Assembly (NCBI RefSeq): GCF_001042985.1
Contig: NZ_JYKY01000019.1
Location: 40,526-104,525 of the forward strand
Reading direction: 5' to 3'
Length of the DNA stretch: 64,000 bases
From: Pseudomonas lundensis
Lineage (GTDB): Bacteria; Pseudomonadota; Gammaproteobacteria; Pseudomonadales; Pseudomonadaceae
In this document: positions 20,239 to 28,723 of the stretch, piece by piece
Layout: every line of letters starts with the position of its first letter
Position numbering within the stretch: the stretch's first letter is position 1
Notes under the pieces: model-generated
Told to the model about the DNA's origin: nothing
What the model saw: only the letters and a program-made list of their open reading frames with translations
Databases searched by the model: none
Position numbers and translations under genes: made by a program

Positions 20239-21651
20239 TTGAAGGATTCAGCGTTTGATCAGCCGCCTGTCGGTGAACCTCACGAACTCCAGCGCAGTTT
20301 GTCCAACCGTCACATTCAACTGATTGCCATTGGCGGCGCCATCGGCACCGGCCTGTTCATGGGCTCGGGCAAGACCATCAGCCTGGCGGGCCCCTCGATC
20401 ATTTTTGTGTACATGATCATTGGCTTCATGCTGTTTTTTGTCATGCGCGCCATGGGTGAGTTGCTGTTATCCAACCTTAAGTACAAGTCGTTCATTGATT
20501 TCTCGGCCGACTTGCTGGGGCCGATGGCCGGTTACTTCATGGGCTGGACCTACTGGTTTTGCTGGATTGTCACCGGGATTGCGGATGTGATCGCGATTTC
20601 CGGGTACACGCAGTTCTGGTTTCCGGACGTCCCCTTATGGATGCCGGCGGTCGGGTGCGTGGCGCTGTTGCTGTCGCTGAACCTGATCACCGTGAAGATG
20701 TTCGGTGAGCTGGAGTTCTGGTTTGCCATGATCAAGATCGTCGCCATTTGTGCGTTGGTTTGCACCGGGTTGTACATGGTGGTCACGGCCTATCAGTCCC
20801 CCGCGGGCCACGCTGCAACGCTGAGCAACCTGTGGAATGACGGCGGGATGTTCCCCCATGGGCTGATGGGCTTTTTTGCCGGGTTCCAGATCGCTGTATT
20901 TGCGTTTGTCGGGATCGAGTTGGCTGGCACCACCGCCGCTGAGACCAAAGACCCGGAGCGTAATTTGCCCCGCGCGATCAACTCGATTCCGCTGCGCATC
21001 ATCATGTTCTACGTGTTCGCGCTGATTGCGATTCTGGCCGTCACGCCGTGGCGCGACGTGGTCGCGGACAAAAGTCCTTTTGTTGAGTTGTTCATGCTGG
21101 CGGGGCTTCCGGCGGCGGCAGGCATCATCAACTTCGTGGTGCTGACCTCGGCCGCTTCATCGGCCAACAGCGGCGTTTTCTCTACCAGCCGCATGCTCTA
21201 CGGCCTGGCCCTGGAAGGGGATGCGCCGCAGACATTCAAGCACCTGTCGCAGCGCGCCGTGCCTTCCAACGGGCTGATCTTTTCGTGCATTTGCCTGCTG
21301 GCCGGAGCGCTGGTGATTTACCTGATCCCCAACCTGATGCACGCCTTCACCCTGATCACCACGGTGTCTGCGACCCTGTTCATGTTTGTCTGGTCGATGA
21401 TTCTGTTGTCCTACCTGGCCTACCGCAAGCAGCGCGCGCACTTGCATCAGGCATCGCGTTACAAGATGCCGGGCGGCAAAGTGATGGTCTGGGTGTGTCT
21501 GGCGTTCTTTGCCTTCATTCTGGTGTTGCTGGCGCTGGAGGACGACACGCGGCAGGCGTTGTACGTGGTACCGGGCTGGTTCCTGCTGTTGGGGCTGGCC
21601 TACCGGTCCATTGTGCGCAACAAGCTGCAGGCGGCTAAAGGACTGCAATAA
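20239..21651 (+). CDS. cycA: D-serine/D-alanine/glycine transporter CycA
   Basis: Proton-coupled amino-acid permease of the APC superfamily, inner membrane, ~12 helices, 470 aa. Very close to E. coli CycA over its whole length: shared landmarks include NRHIQLIAIGGAIGTGLF, GWTYWFCWIVTG, AGTTAAETKDPERNLPRAIN and NFVVLTSAASSANSGVFSTS. The reading frame has no early ATG; TTG 20239 is preferred because AAGG lies 10 nt upstream and the product then begins MKDSAFDQPP. TTG 20221 is possible. It sits between the two-component system and pvdH without obvious functional link to either, and is followed by its own terminator. Confidence 0.9.
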   Translation: MKDSAFDQPPVGEPHELQRSLSNRHIQLIAIGGAIGTGLFMGSGKTISLAGPSIIFVYMIIGFMLFFVMRAMGELLLSNLKYKSFIDFSADLLGPMAGYFMGWTYWFCWIVTGIADVIAISGYTQFWFPDVPLWMPAVGCVALLLSLNLITVKMFGELEFWFAMIKIVAICALVCTGLYMVVTAYQSPAGHAATLSNLWNDGGMFPHGLMGFFAGFQIAVFAFVGIELAGTTAAETKDPERNLPRAINSIPLRIIMFYVFALIAILAVTPWRDVVADKSPFVELFMLAGLPAAAGIINFVVLTSAASSANSGVFSTSRMLYGLALEGDAPQTFKHLSQRAVPSNGLIFSCICLLAGALVIYLIPNLMHAFTLITTVSATLFMFVWSMILLSYLAYRKQRAHLHQASRYKMPGGKVMVWVCLAFFAFILVLLALEDDTRQALYVVPGWFLLLGLAYRSIVRNKLQAAKGLQ

Positions 21652-21676
21652 AGCGTGTATTGACGTGGTGTATCAC

Positions 21677-21708
21677 AAGGGGATGGCCTGCAAGGTGCCA
21701 TCCCCTTT
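21677..21708 (+). terminator. Terminator after cycA
   Basis: AAGGGGATGGC-(9 nt)-GCCATCCCCTTTGT, a strong GC stem followed by a short T run, 25 bp after the cycA stop. Confidence 0.8.
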
Positions 21709-21752
21709 GTCGTTCTGGCGATCCGTGGCGCGTGGATTGTGTGATTCGCCTC

Positions 21753-21776
21753 TAAATCCGGGCACCGCCAATGCGT
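21753..21776 (+). promoter_or_regulatory. PvdS iron-starvation box upstream of pvdH
   Basis: TAAAT, 16 bases, CGT: an exact match to the PvdS-dependent promoter pattern, 100 bp upstream of the pvdH start and after the cycA terminator. It shows that pvdH is an iron-regulated pyoverdine gene despite the intervening unrelated genes. Confidence 0.85.
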
Positions 21777-21875
21777 TTCCAAAGCAGGAAAACCTGCAGC
21801 GCTCTTTCGCGCATCGAAAGTCCTCGCAGGTCTGCGGTTTTGGTCAATCTCATCAGCGCATTGAGGGTCCCAGAA

Positions 21876-23282
21876 ATGTCAGTCGCTACCAGTCTTGTCG
21901 ACGATCAGCCGGGTCGGGTCTGTACGACCGAAACGCTGTATGAATTTGAAGAATCTCCCTTGTTGGCCCGTCAGAGCCGCCAAGAATCCAACGCGCGCAG
22001 TTATCCGCGGCGCATTCCGCTGGCGTTGAAGCGCGCCAAGGGGCTGTACGTCGAGGACGTTGAAGGCCGGCGCTTTATCGACTGCCTGGCAGGCGCGGGC
22101 ACCTTGGCGCTCGGGCATAACCACCCGGTTGTGATTGAGGCGATCCGCAAGGTGCTGGACGACGGTCTGCCTTTGCATACGCTGGACCTGACCACGCCGG
22201 TCAAGGATCAGTTTGTACAGGACCTGTTTGGCCTGTTGCCAGACGCCTTGGCCCAAGAAGCGAAAATCCAGTTTTGTGGCCCCACCGGCACCGACGCGGT
22301 AGAAGCGGCGTTGAAGCTGGTACGCACGGCAACCGGGCGCAACACGGTGATTTCGTTCCAGGGCGGTTATCACGGGATGAGCCAAGGGGCGTTGAGCCTG
22401 ATGGGCAGCCTTGGCCCGAAAAAACCCATGGCCGCCTTGCTGGGCAATGGGGTGCAATTTATGCCGTACCCGTACGATTACCGTTGCCCGTTTGGCCTCG
22501 GCGGGGAGCAAGGGGTGAAGGCCAACTTGCATTACCTGCACACGCTGTTCAGTGATCCAGAGGCCGGCGTGCAATTGCCTGCCGCCGTGATCGTTGAAGT
22601 GGTACAGGGCGAGGGGGGTGTGATCCCGGCGGACCTGGACTGGCTGCGGGGGCTGCGGCGCCTCACGGAGCAGGCCGGGGTGGCGTTGATCGTGGATGAA
22701 ATCCAGAGCGGTTTTGCCCGCACCGGCAAGATGTTCGCCTTTGAACACGCGGGGATCGTGCCTGATGTGGTGGTGCTGTCCAAAGCCATTGGTGGCAGTT
22801 TGCCGTTGGCGGTGGTGGTCTATCGCGAGTGGCTCGACACGTGGCTGCCCGGTGCCCATGCCGGTACTTTCCGCGGTAATCAGATGGCCATGGCCGCGGG
22901 CAGTGCCGTGATGCGCTACCTCAAGGAGCACAATGTTGCGGCGCACGCGGCAGCCATGGGTGAGCGCTTGAGTGAGCACTTGCACATCCTGCAGCGCGAC
23001 TTCCCGCAATTGGGTGATATCCGGGGGCGCGGGCTGATGCTGGGCGTTGAATTGGTTGACCCGTCTGGCCTGCCTGACGCGCTGGGCCACCCCCCAGCCT
23101 TTGGCCGACTGGCGCCGCTGGTACAGCGCGAATGCCTCAAGCGCGGATTGATTCTGGAACTGGGGGGGCGGCACGGCAGTGTGGTGCGGTTCCTGCCACC
23201 GCTGATCATCACCGGCGCCGAGATCGATCACGTGGCGGCCATGTTCGGCAATGCCTTGGCGGCGGCCATCGGCCGGCTCTAA
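21876..23282 (+). CDS. pvdH: Diaminobutyrate-2-oxoglutarate aminotransferase PvdH
   Basis: PLP-dependent class III aminotransferase that makes L-2,4-diaminobutyrate from aspartate semialdehyde and glutamate; Dab is a PvdL substrate. 468 aa. Landmarks: FCGPTGTDAVEAALK (cofactor phosphate region), ISFQGGYHGMSQG, LIVDEIQSGFARTGK, the Schiff-base lysine in VVLSKAIGGSLPLAV, and AGTFRGNQMAMAAG. The frame is open further upstream, but ATG 21876 (MSVATSLVDDQ) has GAGG at good distance and lies downstream of the iron-starvation promoter. The MbtH-like gene follows after 82 bp. Confidence 0.94.
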   Translation: MSVATSLVDDQPGRVCTTETLYEFEESPLLARQSRQESNARSYPRRIPLALKRAKGLYVEDVEGRRFIDCLAGAGTLALGHNHPVVIEAIRKVLDDGLPLHTLDLTTPVKDQFVQDLFGLLPDALAQEAKIQFCGPTGTDAVEAALKLVRTATGRNTVISFQGGYHGMSQGALSLMGSLGPKKPMAALLGNGVQFMPYPYDYRCPFGLGGEQGVKANLHYLHTLFSDPEAGVQLPAAVIVEVVQGEGGVIPADLDWLRGLRRLTEQAGVALIVDEIQSGFARTGKMFAFEHAGIVPDVVVLSKAIGGSLPLAVVVYREWLDTWLPGAHAGTFRGNQMAMAAGSAVMRYLKEHNVAAHAAAMGERLSEHLHILQRDFPQLGDIRGRGLMLGVELVDPSGLPDALGHPPAFGRLAPLVQRECLKRGLILELGGRHGSVVRFLPPLIITGAEIDHVAAMFGNALAAAIGRL

Positions 23283-23364
23283 TTCCTGGCGTTGATCGCT
23301 CGTTTGTTCTATGACCCCGGCTGCGCGTGTTGGCGCAGCGGCTTAATGCGATGGAGACCCGCAC

Positions 23365-23586
23365 ATGAGTTCAGTATTTGACCGCGACGATATTCTTTTT
23401 CAGGTGGTGGTGAACCACGAAGACCAGTACTCGATCTGGCCTGATTACAAAGCCATTCCGAACGGCTGGCGTGCGGTGGGCAAGAGCGGCCTGAAGCCCG
23501 AATGCCTGGCCTACATCGAGGAGGTGTGGACGGACATGCGCCCGCTGAGCCTGCGCCAGAAGATGGATGCCGTGGCAACGCACTGA
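23365..23586 (+). CDS. mbtH: MbtH-like NRPS accessory protein
   Basis: 73-aa cytoplasmic chaperone that binds and activates NRPS adenylation domains; here it serves the pyoverdine synthetases. Family signature visible: VVNHEDQYSIWP, IPNGWRAVGKSG, CLAYIEEVWTDMRPLSLR. It carries a GGAG SD and is the last gene of the pvdH unit, just before a strong terminator. Confidence 0.95.
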   Translation: MSSVFDRDDILFQVVVNHEDQYSIWPDYKAIPNGWRAVGKSGLKPECLAYIEEVWTDMRPLSLRQKMDAVATH

Positions 23587-23600
23587 ATCGCGCACTCACA

Positions 23601-23639
23601 AAAAAGCCAACTGACATGAACGTGTCAGTTGGCTTTTTT
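23601..23639. terminator. Bidirectional terminator between mbtH and the asparaginase gene
   Basis: AAAAAGCCAACTGACA-tgaacg-TGTCAGTTGGCTTTTTT: long perfect stem with A and T tracts on both sides, between convergent genes. Confidence 0.93.
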
Positions 23640-23669
23640 AATGCTCAAACGCCAGGGCGTCCGCTTGAC

Positions 23670-24749
23670 TCAGTATTCCCAGAAAATCCGCTGCAGCTCT
23701 TTGCTGTCCTGGGTTTTGGTCAGGGCGACCATGGCCAGAATGCGGGCTTTTTGTGGGTTCAGGTCGTGTGCAACCACCCAGTCGTTTTTGTCGTCAGGTT
23801 GTTCTGCGTTACGCAGTACGAAACCACCGGCATTCACGTGGGAAGAACGGATGATCTGTACGCCGTCTTTACGCAAGGCCTGCAGGGTCGGCACCACGCG
23901 GGATGAAACCGAGCCGTTGCCGGTGCCTACGTGAATGATGGCTTTGGCGCCGGATTGAGCCAGTGCTTTATAGGCCGTGTCATCAACGTTGCCGTACGAG
24001 TAGGCGATGCCTACGTTTGGCAGGCTCTTGATGTTTTTGATGTCGAACTCAGAGTCCATGGTGTGACGCTTGGCAGGCAAACGGAACCAGTAGGACTTGC
24101 CTTCAACGACCATGCCCAGTGGGCCCCACGGGCTTTTGAACGCTTCGGTCTTGATGTTCATCATTTTGCTGACATCGCGGCCCGACTGGATTTCGTCGTT
24201 CATGGTGACCAGAACGCCTTTACCGCGTGCCTCCTTGCTGCCTGCAACGGCGACGGCGTTGTACAGGTTCAGCATGCCGTCAGCCGACATGGCTGTGCCC
24301 GGACGCATCGAGCCGACGACCACGATTGGCTTGTCGGTTTTTTCAACCAGATCCAGGAAGTACGCGGTCTCTTCCAGCGTGTCGGTGCCGTGGGTGATCA
24401 CGATACCGTCGACGTCTTTGCTGTCGGCCAGCTCGGCAACGCGGCGGCCCAATTGCAGTAGGTTGTCGTTGGTGATGCTTTCAGAGGCGATCTGCATCAC
24501 TTGTTCGCCACGCACATTGGCCAATTGGCTCAACTCGGGTACACCGGCGATCAGTTGATCGATACCCACTTTGGCGGCGGTGTAGGTTGCGCTGTTGGCA
24601 GCGCTGGCACCTGCACCGGCGATGGTGCCGCCGGTTGCCAGAATGATGACGTTCGGTTTGGCAGGGGCTTCTTGTGCCTGAACGCTTGGCATAACCAGCA
24701 GAAGGGCCAATGCGCCCGGAACAATCGATTTCAAGACAGCTTTTTTCAT
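23670..24749 (-). CDS. ansB: Periplasmic glutaminase-asparaginase
   Basis: Type II L-asparaginase/glutaminase that hydrolyses Asn and Gln to the acids plus ammonia in the periplasm. 359 aa with an N-terminal signal peptide (MKKAVLKS..ALALLLVMPSVQAQ). Both catalytic-threonine motifs are present: VIILATGGTIAG and VDGIVITHGTDTLEETAYF. A further conserved segment is KPIVVVGSMRPGTAMSADG. Strong resemblance to the Pseudomonas glutaminase-asparaginase (PGA) type. Start chosen at 24749 (MKKAV) because it gives a proper signal peptide and has an SD (gagagaa); the frame stays open 60 nt further upstream. Confidence 0.93.
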   Translation of the reverse strand: MKKAVLKSIVPGALALLLVMPSVQAQEAPAKPNVIILATGGTIAGAGASAANSATYTAAKVGIDQLIAGVPELSQLANVRGEQVMQIASESITNDNLLQLGRRVAELADSKDVDGIVITHGTDTLEETAYFLDLVEKTDKPIVVVGSMRPGTAMSADGMLNLYNAVAVAGSKEARGKGVLVTMNDEIQSGRDVSKMMNIKTEAFKSPWGPLGMVVEGKSYWFRLPAKRHTMDSEFDIKNIKSLPNVGIAYSYGNVDDTAYKALAQSGAKAIIHVGTGNGSVSSRVVPTLQALRKDGVQIIRSSHVNAGGFVLRNAEQPDDKNDWVVAHDLNPQKARILAMVALTKTQDSKELQRIFWEY

Positions 24750-24963
24750 TATGTTCTCTCTTAATGATGAGAGTGCTGATGCACATACACCTAGCACGGC
24801 ACGTACCATCCACTGGCCACGGGCTGGCCATATAAAGGCATGTTTTGTGCCATTTTTTCCAAGTGTTTATAAATTACGTAACTGTTTGATTATTAAGGAT
24901 AAAAAATAATTTTAGGGTGTTTAATCAAATTGACTGAAGACGGTTATCCGAATTTCGCTGTAA

Positions 24964-24979
24964 CTTTCCGTACGGAAAG
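24964..24979. promoter_or_regulatory. 16-bp perfect palindrome, candidate operator
   Basis: CTTTCCGTACGGAAAG is a perfect palindrome 215 bp upstream of the asparaginase start and 210 bp upstream of rbsB. Its size and symmetry suggest a dimeric repressor or activator site; the cognate protein is unknown. It differs from the RbsR-type site nearby. Confidence 0.45.
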
Positions 24980-25055
24980 GCGTCCGTTCGTCGGTTTAAT
25001 GGCGCCATTTTTTGTCGTTGACAAATATAAGTCGGGTTTCCATAGTGAGGTTCAA

Positions 25056-25067
25056 GCAAACGTTTGC
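25056..25067. promoter_or_regulatory. RbsR operator (candidate) upstream of rbsB
   Basis: GCAAACGTTTGC is a 12-bp perfect palindrome with the central CG step and AAACGTTT core typical of LacI/RbsR-family operators. It lies 121 bp upstream of rbsB, and the operon itself encodes RbsR. Ribose would be expected to relieve repression. Confidence 0.72.
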
Positions 25068-25188
25068 GCGCAGGTGTCCCGTTCTTTGTGAGTGCCTTTC
25101 GGCGCTTCAAACCGGGCGCTTTTGCAATGGCTGCCAGCCCGCGCAAACAGGATGTCGCTCACAATAATCATAAGATCGGAGTACTCCC

Positions 25189-26139
25189 ATGAAGCTGCCC
25201 TTTGCTGGACGCTTGCTCGCCGTCGCCCTGTTCACAGCGGCCTCGTTTTCCCTTCCTCTTGCCCATGCCGACGTCTCCACACCCAAAGTCGGTCTGGTGA
25301 TGAAGTCATTGGCCAATGAGTTTTTTGTCACCATGACCAAGGGGGCCGAGGACTATCAAAAACAGCACCCGGCTGATTTCGAGTTGATTTCCAACGGCAT
25401 CAAGAACGAAACCGATACTCAGGGGCAGATAGACATCATCAACCAGATGATCATTGCCAAAGTCGATGGTCTGGTGATCGCGCCGGCTGACTCCAAGGCG
25501 TTGATCCGCGCTATTCAAAAGGCTCGGGATGCCGGGATTGTCGTGGTGAACATCGATAACCAGCTCGACCCGAAAGTACTGAAAAAAAAGCAGCTGGATG
25601 TCCCGTTTGTAGGGCCTGATAACCGGGCTGGCGCGCGTAAAGTGGGTGAGTACCTGGCGCGCAAGCTGAACGCCGGCGACGAGGTGGCCATCATTGAAGG
25701 TGTGTCGACCACCACCAACGCGCAGCAACGCACGGCGGGCTTCAAAGACGCCATGAAAGCGGCGCACATCAAGGTGGTGTCCGTGCAGTCCGGTAATTGG
25801 GAAATTGAAGGCGGCAACAAGCAGGCCGCTGCGATTCTCAGCGAGTACCCCAATGTGAAGGCTCTGTTGGCGGGCAACGACAGCATGGCGATTGGCGCAG
25901 TATCGGCCATCCGTGCCGCCGGTAAGGCCGGTAAGGTGCAGGTGGTCGGCTACGACAACATCGATGCCATCAAGCCGATGCTGAAGAACGGCCGCGTGCT
26001 GGCTACCGCAGACCAGGCCGCCGCCCAGCAGGCCGTCTTCGGTATTCAGACCGCGCTCAAACTGATCAAGAACGAGCCGGTCGACGCACTGAAAGACGGG
26101 GTTATCGCGACGCCGGTTGAGCTGATCACCACCCCCTGA
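25189..26139 (+). CDS. rbsB: Ribose ABC transporter substrate-binding protein RbsB
   Basis: 316-aa periplasmic sugar-binding protein with a cleavable signal peptide (LAVALFTAASFSLPLAHA). Periplasmic-binding-protein type 1 fold: KVGLVMKSLANEFFVTM at the start of the mature protein, VDGLVIAPADSKAL, and NVKALLAGNDSMAIGAVSAI near the end. First gene of rbsBACRKD with a GGAG SD. Delivers ribose to RbsAC. Confidence 0.93.
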   Translation: MKLPFAGRLLAVALFTAASFSLPLAHADVSTPKVGLVMKSLANEFFVTMTKGAEDYQKQHPADFELISNGIKNETDTQGQIDIINQMIIAKVDGLVIAPADSKALIRAIQKARDAGIVVVNIDNQLDPKVLKKKQLDVPFVGPDNRAGARKVGEYLARKLNAGDEVAIIEGVSTTTNAQQRTAGFKDAMKAAHIKVVSVQSGNWEIEGGNKQAAAILSEYPNVKALLAGNDSMAIGAVSAIRAAGKAGKVQVVGYDNIDAIKPMLKNGRVLATADQAAAQQAVFGIQTALKLIKNEPVDALKDGVIATPVELITTP

Positions 26140-26192
26140 TCCGTCCATACCCTTGGCACCTGCGTGTTTGACCGGGTGCCTGGAGACATTTG

Positions 26193-27746
26193 ATGCCAAC
26201 TTCAGAGGCTGACGTGGTGCTTTCAGTGTGCGGCGTAGGTAAAACCTATGCGCAACCCGTCTTGAGCGCGATTGACCTGACCCTTTATCGCGGCGAGGTG
26301 TTGGCGCTGACGGGTGAAAACGGGGCCGGCAAAAGCACTTTGTCGAAAATCATCGGCGGGCTGGAAGCCGCTTCCACCGGTCAGATGCACTACAACGGTC
26401 TGCCTTATGCGCCCGGTAGCCGCGCAGAGGCCGAGCGGTTGGGGGTGCGCATGGTGATGCAAGAACTCAATCTGTTACCGACGCTGACCGTGGCGGAAAA
26501 TCTGTTTCTCGACCATCTGCCCGCCCGCGTCGGGTGGATCAATCGCAAGCGCTTGCGTCAGGCAGCGATCGACGCCATGGCGCAAGTCGGCCTTGACGCC
26601 ATTGACCCCGACACGCTGGTGGGCGAGTTGGGGGTAGGCCACCAGCAGATGGTGGAAATCGCCCGCAACCTGATTGGCGACTGCCAGGTGCTGATTCTCG
26701 ACGAGCCGACGGCCATGCTCACGGCCCGCGAAGTCGAGTTGCTGTTTATCCAGATCACCCGGTTACAGGCGCGGGGCGTCGCGATTGTTTACATCTCTCA
26801 CCGACTCGAAGAGCTGGCGCGGGTAGCCCGGCGCATTGCGGTCCTGCGGGACGGGCATCTGGTGTGTGTCGAACCCATTGCCAATCATGACAGCCAGCAA
26901 TGGGTCAACCTGATGGTCGGGCGCGAGGTGGGCGATCACTTGCCGATGGGCGAGCGTCCTCTGGGCGAGCCTGTGCTGAGGGTTTCAGGGCTAGGCCGCG
27001 GCACTAAAGTGATGGATGTTTCGTTTGAGGTGCGCCGGGGTGAAATTTTCGGGATATCCGGCCTGATCGGGGCAGGGCGCACAGAATTGTTGCGTCTGAT
27101 TTATGGTGCAGACCTCGCTGACAGTGGCACGGTCGCCGTGGGCACCCCCCTGAAGGCCGTGTCGATTCGCAGCCCGATGGACGCTGTCAGGCACGGTATC
27201 GCCTTGATTACCGAGGACCGCAAGGGCGAAGGTTTGCTGATGAGCCAATCCATCAGCAGCAATATCGGCCTGGGCAATATGGAACAGTTGTCGCGGGCAG
27301 GTTTCATCAAGGGTGAGCAAGAGCGGGCGCTGGCCCGGCGCCAGATTGACGCAATGGGCATTCGCTGTTCCGGGCCCGAGCAGGTTGTCTCGCAACTGTC
27401 GGGTGGCAACCAGCAGAAAGTCGTGATTGGCCGCTGGCTTGAGCGCGACTGCGGCGTACTGCTGTTTGATGAGCCTACTCGCGGCATTGATATCGGGGCC
27501 AAATTCGATATCTATCGCCTGCTTGCCGACTTGACCCGAGAGGGCAAGGCATTGGTCGTGGTGTCCAGCGACTTGCGCGAATTGATGCTGATTTGTGACC
27601 GCATCGGGGTGATGTCGGCAGGGCGCCTGACCGATACCTTCGAGCGCGACAGCTGGCGGCAGGAACAACTGCTGGCGGCTGCGTTTGCCGGTTATCACAC
27701 ACACGATGCACCACTGGCGTCAGTGGCGCCCAAGGACATTGCATGA
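26193..27746 (+). CDS. rbsA: Ribose ABC transporter ATP-binding protein RbsA
   Basis: 517-aa tandem ABC ATPase of the sugar-import type. First domain: Walker A GENGAGKSTLSK, signature LGVGHQQMVEIARNL, Walker B VLILDEPTAML. Second domain: degenerate Walker A GLIGAGRTELLRL, signature LSGGNQQKVVIGRWL, Walker B LLFDEPTRGID. The asymmetry between halves is normal for RbsA/XylG. Start at ATG 26193 with GGAGA six nt upstream. Overlaps rbsC by ATGA. Confidence 0.94.
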   Translation: MPTSEADVVLSVCGVGKTYAQPVLSAIDLTLYRGEVLALTGENGAGKSTLSKIIGGLEAASTGQMHYNGLPYAPGSRAEAERLGVRMVMQELNLLPTLTVAENLFLDHLPARVGWINRKRLRQAAIDAMAQVGLDAIDPDTLVGELGVGHQQMVEIARNLIGDCQVLILDEPTAMLTAREVELLFIQITRLQARGVAIVYISHRLEELARVARRIAVLRDGHLVCVEPIANHDSQQWVNLMVGREVGDHLPMGERPLGEPVLRVSGLGRGTKVMDVSFEVRRGEIFGISGLIGAGRTELLRLIYGADLADSGTVAVGTPLKAVSIRSPMDAVRHGIALITEDRKGEGLLMSQSISSNIGLGNMEQLSRAGFIKGEQERALARRQIDAMGIRCSGPEQVVSQLSGGNQQKVVIGRWLERDCGVLLFDEPTRGIDIGAKFDIYRLLADLTREGKALVVVSSDLRELMLICDRIGVMSAGRLTDTFERDSWRQEQLLAAAFAGYHTHDAPLASVAPKDIA

Positions 27747-28720
27747 ACGCCAGTTCCTCGCCGCGCAACGCTGCGCACAATTTCTACGGCATGGGCACCT
27801 ATGTGGGATTGGCTGGCGCGTTGCTTGCCATGATCGTGCTCTTTTCCAGTTTGAGTGATCACTTTTTTTCCTATGACACGTTGAGCACCTTGGCCAATCA
27901 GATTCCAGACCTGATGGTGCTCGCGGTGGGCATGACGTTTGTCTTGATCATCGGCGGCATTGATCTGTCCGTTGGCTCCGTGCTGGCGCTGGCGGCTTCG
28001 GTGGTGAGCGTCGCGATCCTTGGATGGGGCTGGAGCGTATTGCCCGCCGCGTTGCTGGGCATGGGCTGTGCGGCTGCGGTGGGTACCTTTACGGGTTCGA
28101 TCACCGTTGCCTGGCGCATTCCTTCATTCATCGTGTCGCTAGGGGTGCTTGAAATGGCCCGCGGCGCTGCGTACCAAATGACCGGGTCGCGTACCGCTTA
28201 CATTGGCGATGAGTTCGCGTGGTTGTCCGATCCGATTGCCTTTGGTATCGCACCGTCTTTCATTATTGCGTTGCTGGTGATTCTGGTTGCGCAGGTGATA
28301 TTGACCCGTACGGTTTTCGGACGCTATCTGATCGGGATCGGCACCAATGAAGAGGCAGTCCGTCTGGCGGGCATCAACCCCAAACCTTACAAGGTGCTGG
28401 TATTCAGCCTGATGGGCTTGCTCGCCGGGGTGGCGGCCTTGTTCCAGATATCGCGTCTGGAGGCCGCAGACCCTAATGCCGGTGCGGGTCTGGAGCTGCA
28501 AGTGATCGCCGCCGTGGTGATTGGCGGGACGAGTCTGATGGGTGGCCGCGGTTCGGTGATCAGCACGTTTTTCGGGGTGCTGATTATTTCGGTATTGGCC
28601 GCCGGGTTAGCGCAGATCGGCGCGACAGATCCGACCAAGCGTATCATCACCGGTGCTGTCATTGTGATGGCAGTGATTTTGGATACTTATCGCAGTCAAC
28701 GGGCACGGCGACGGAACTAA
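27743..28720 (+). CDS. rbsC: Ribose ABC transporter permease RbsC
   Basis: 325-aa inner-membrane permease, about eight to ten hydrophobic helices, BPD_transp_2 family. The stretches LIIGGIDLSVGSVLALAAS and VRLAGINPKPYKVLVFSLMG are characteristic of ribose/xylose-type permeases, and VIAAVVIGGTSLMGGRGSV is the conserved C-terminal motif. Translationally coupled to rbsA; rbsR starts 3 bp after its stop. Confidence 0.94.
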   Translation: MNASSSPRNAAHNFYGMGTYVGLAGALLAMIVLFSSLSDHFFSYDTLSTLANQIPDLMVLAVGMTFVLIIGGIDLSVGSVLALAASVVSVAILGWGWSVLPAALLGMGCAAAVGTFTGSITVAWRIPSFIVSLGVLEMARGAAYQMTGSRTAYIGDEFAWLSDPIAFGIAPSFIIALLVILVAQVILTRTVFGRYLIGIGTNEEAVRLAGINPKPYKVLVFSLMGLLAGVAALFQISRLEAADPNAGAGLELQVIAAVVIGGTSLMGGRGSVISTFFGVLIISVLAAGLAQIGATDPTKRIITGAVIVMAVILDTYRSQRARRRN

Positions 28721-28723
28721 GCA

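Larger units (their letters stand above)
24750..25188. other. Asparaginase-rbsB divergent intergenic region
   Basis: 439 bp without a credible gene. It holds promoters for both flanking genes, a 16-bp perfect palindrome at 24964-24979 and an RbsR-type palindrome at 25056-25067. The stretch 24840-24930 is strikingly AT-rich compared with its surroundings. Confidence 0.7.

Noticed and set aside
21879..23231. 450-codon - strand frame across pvdH
   Set aside because: Antisense of a clear aminotransferase; composition biased and no motifs.
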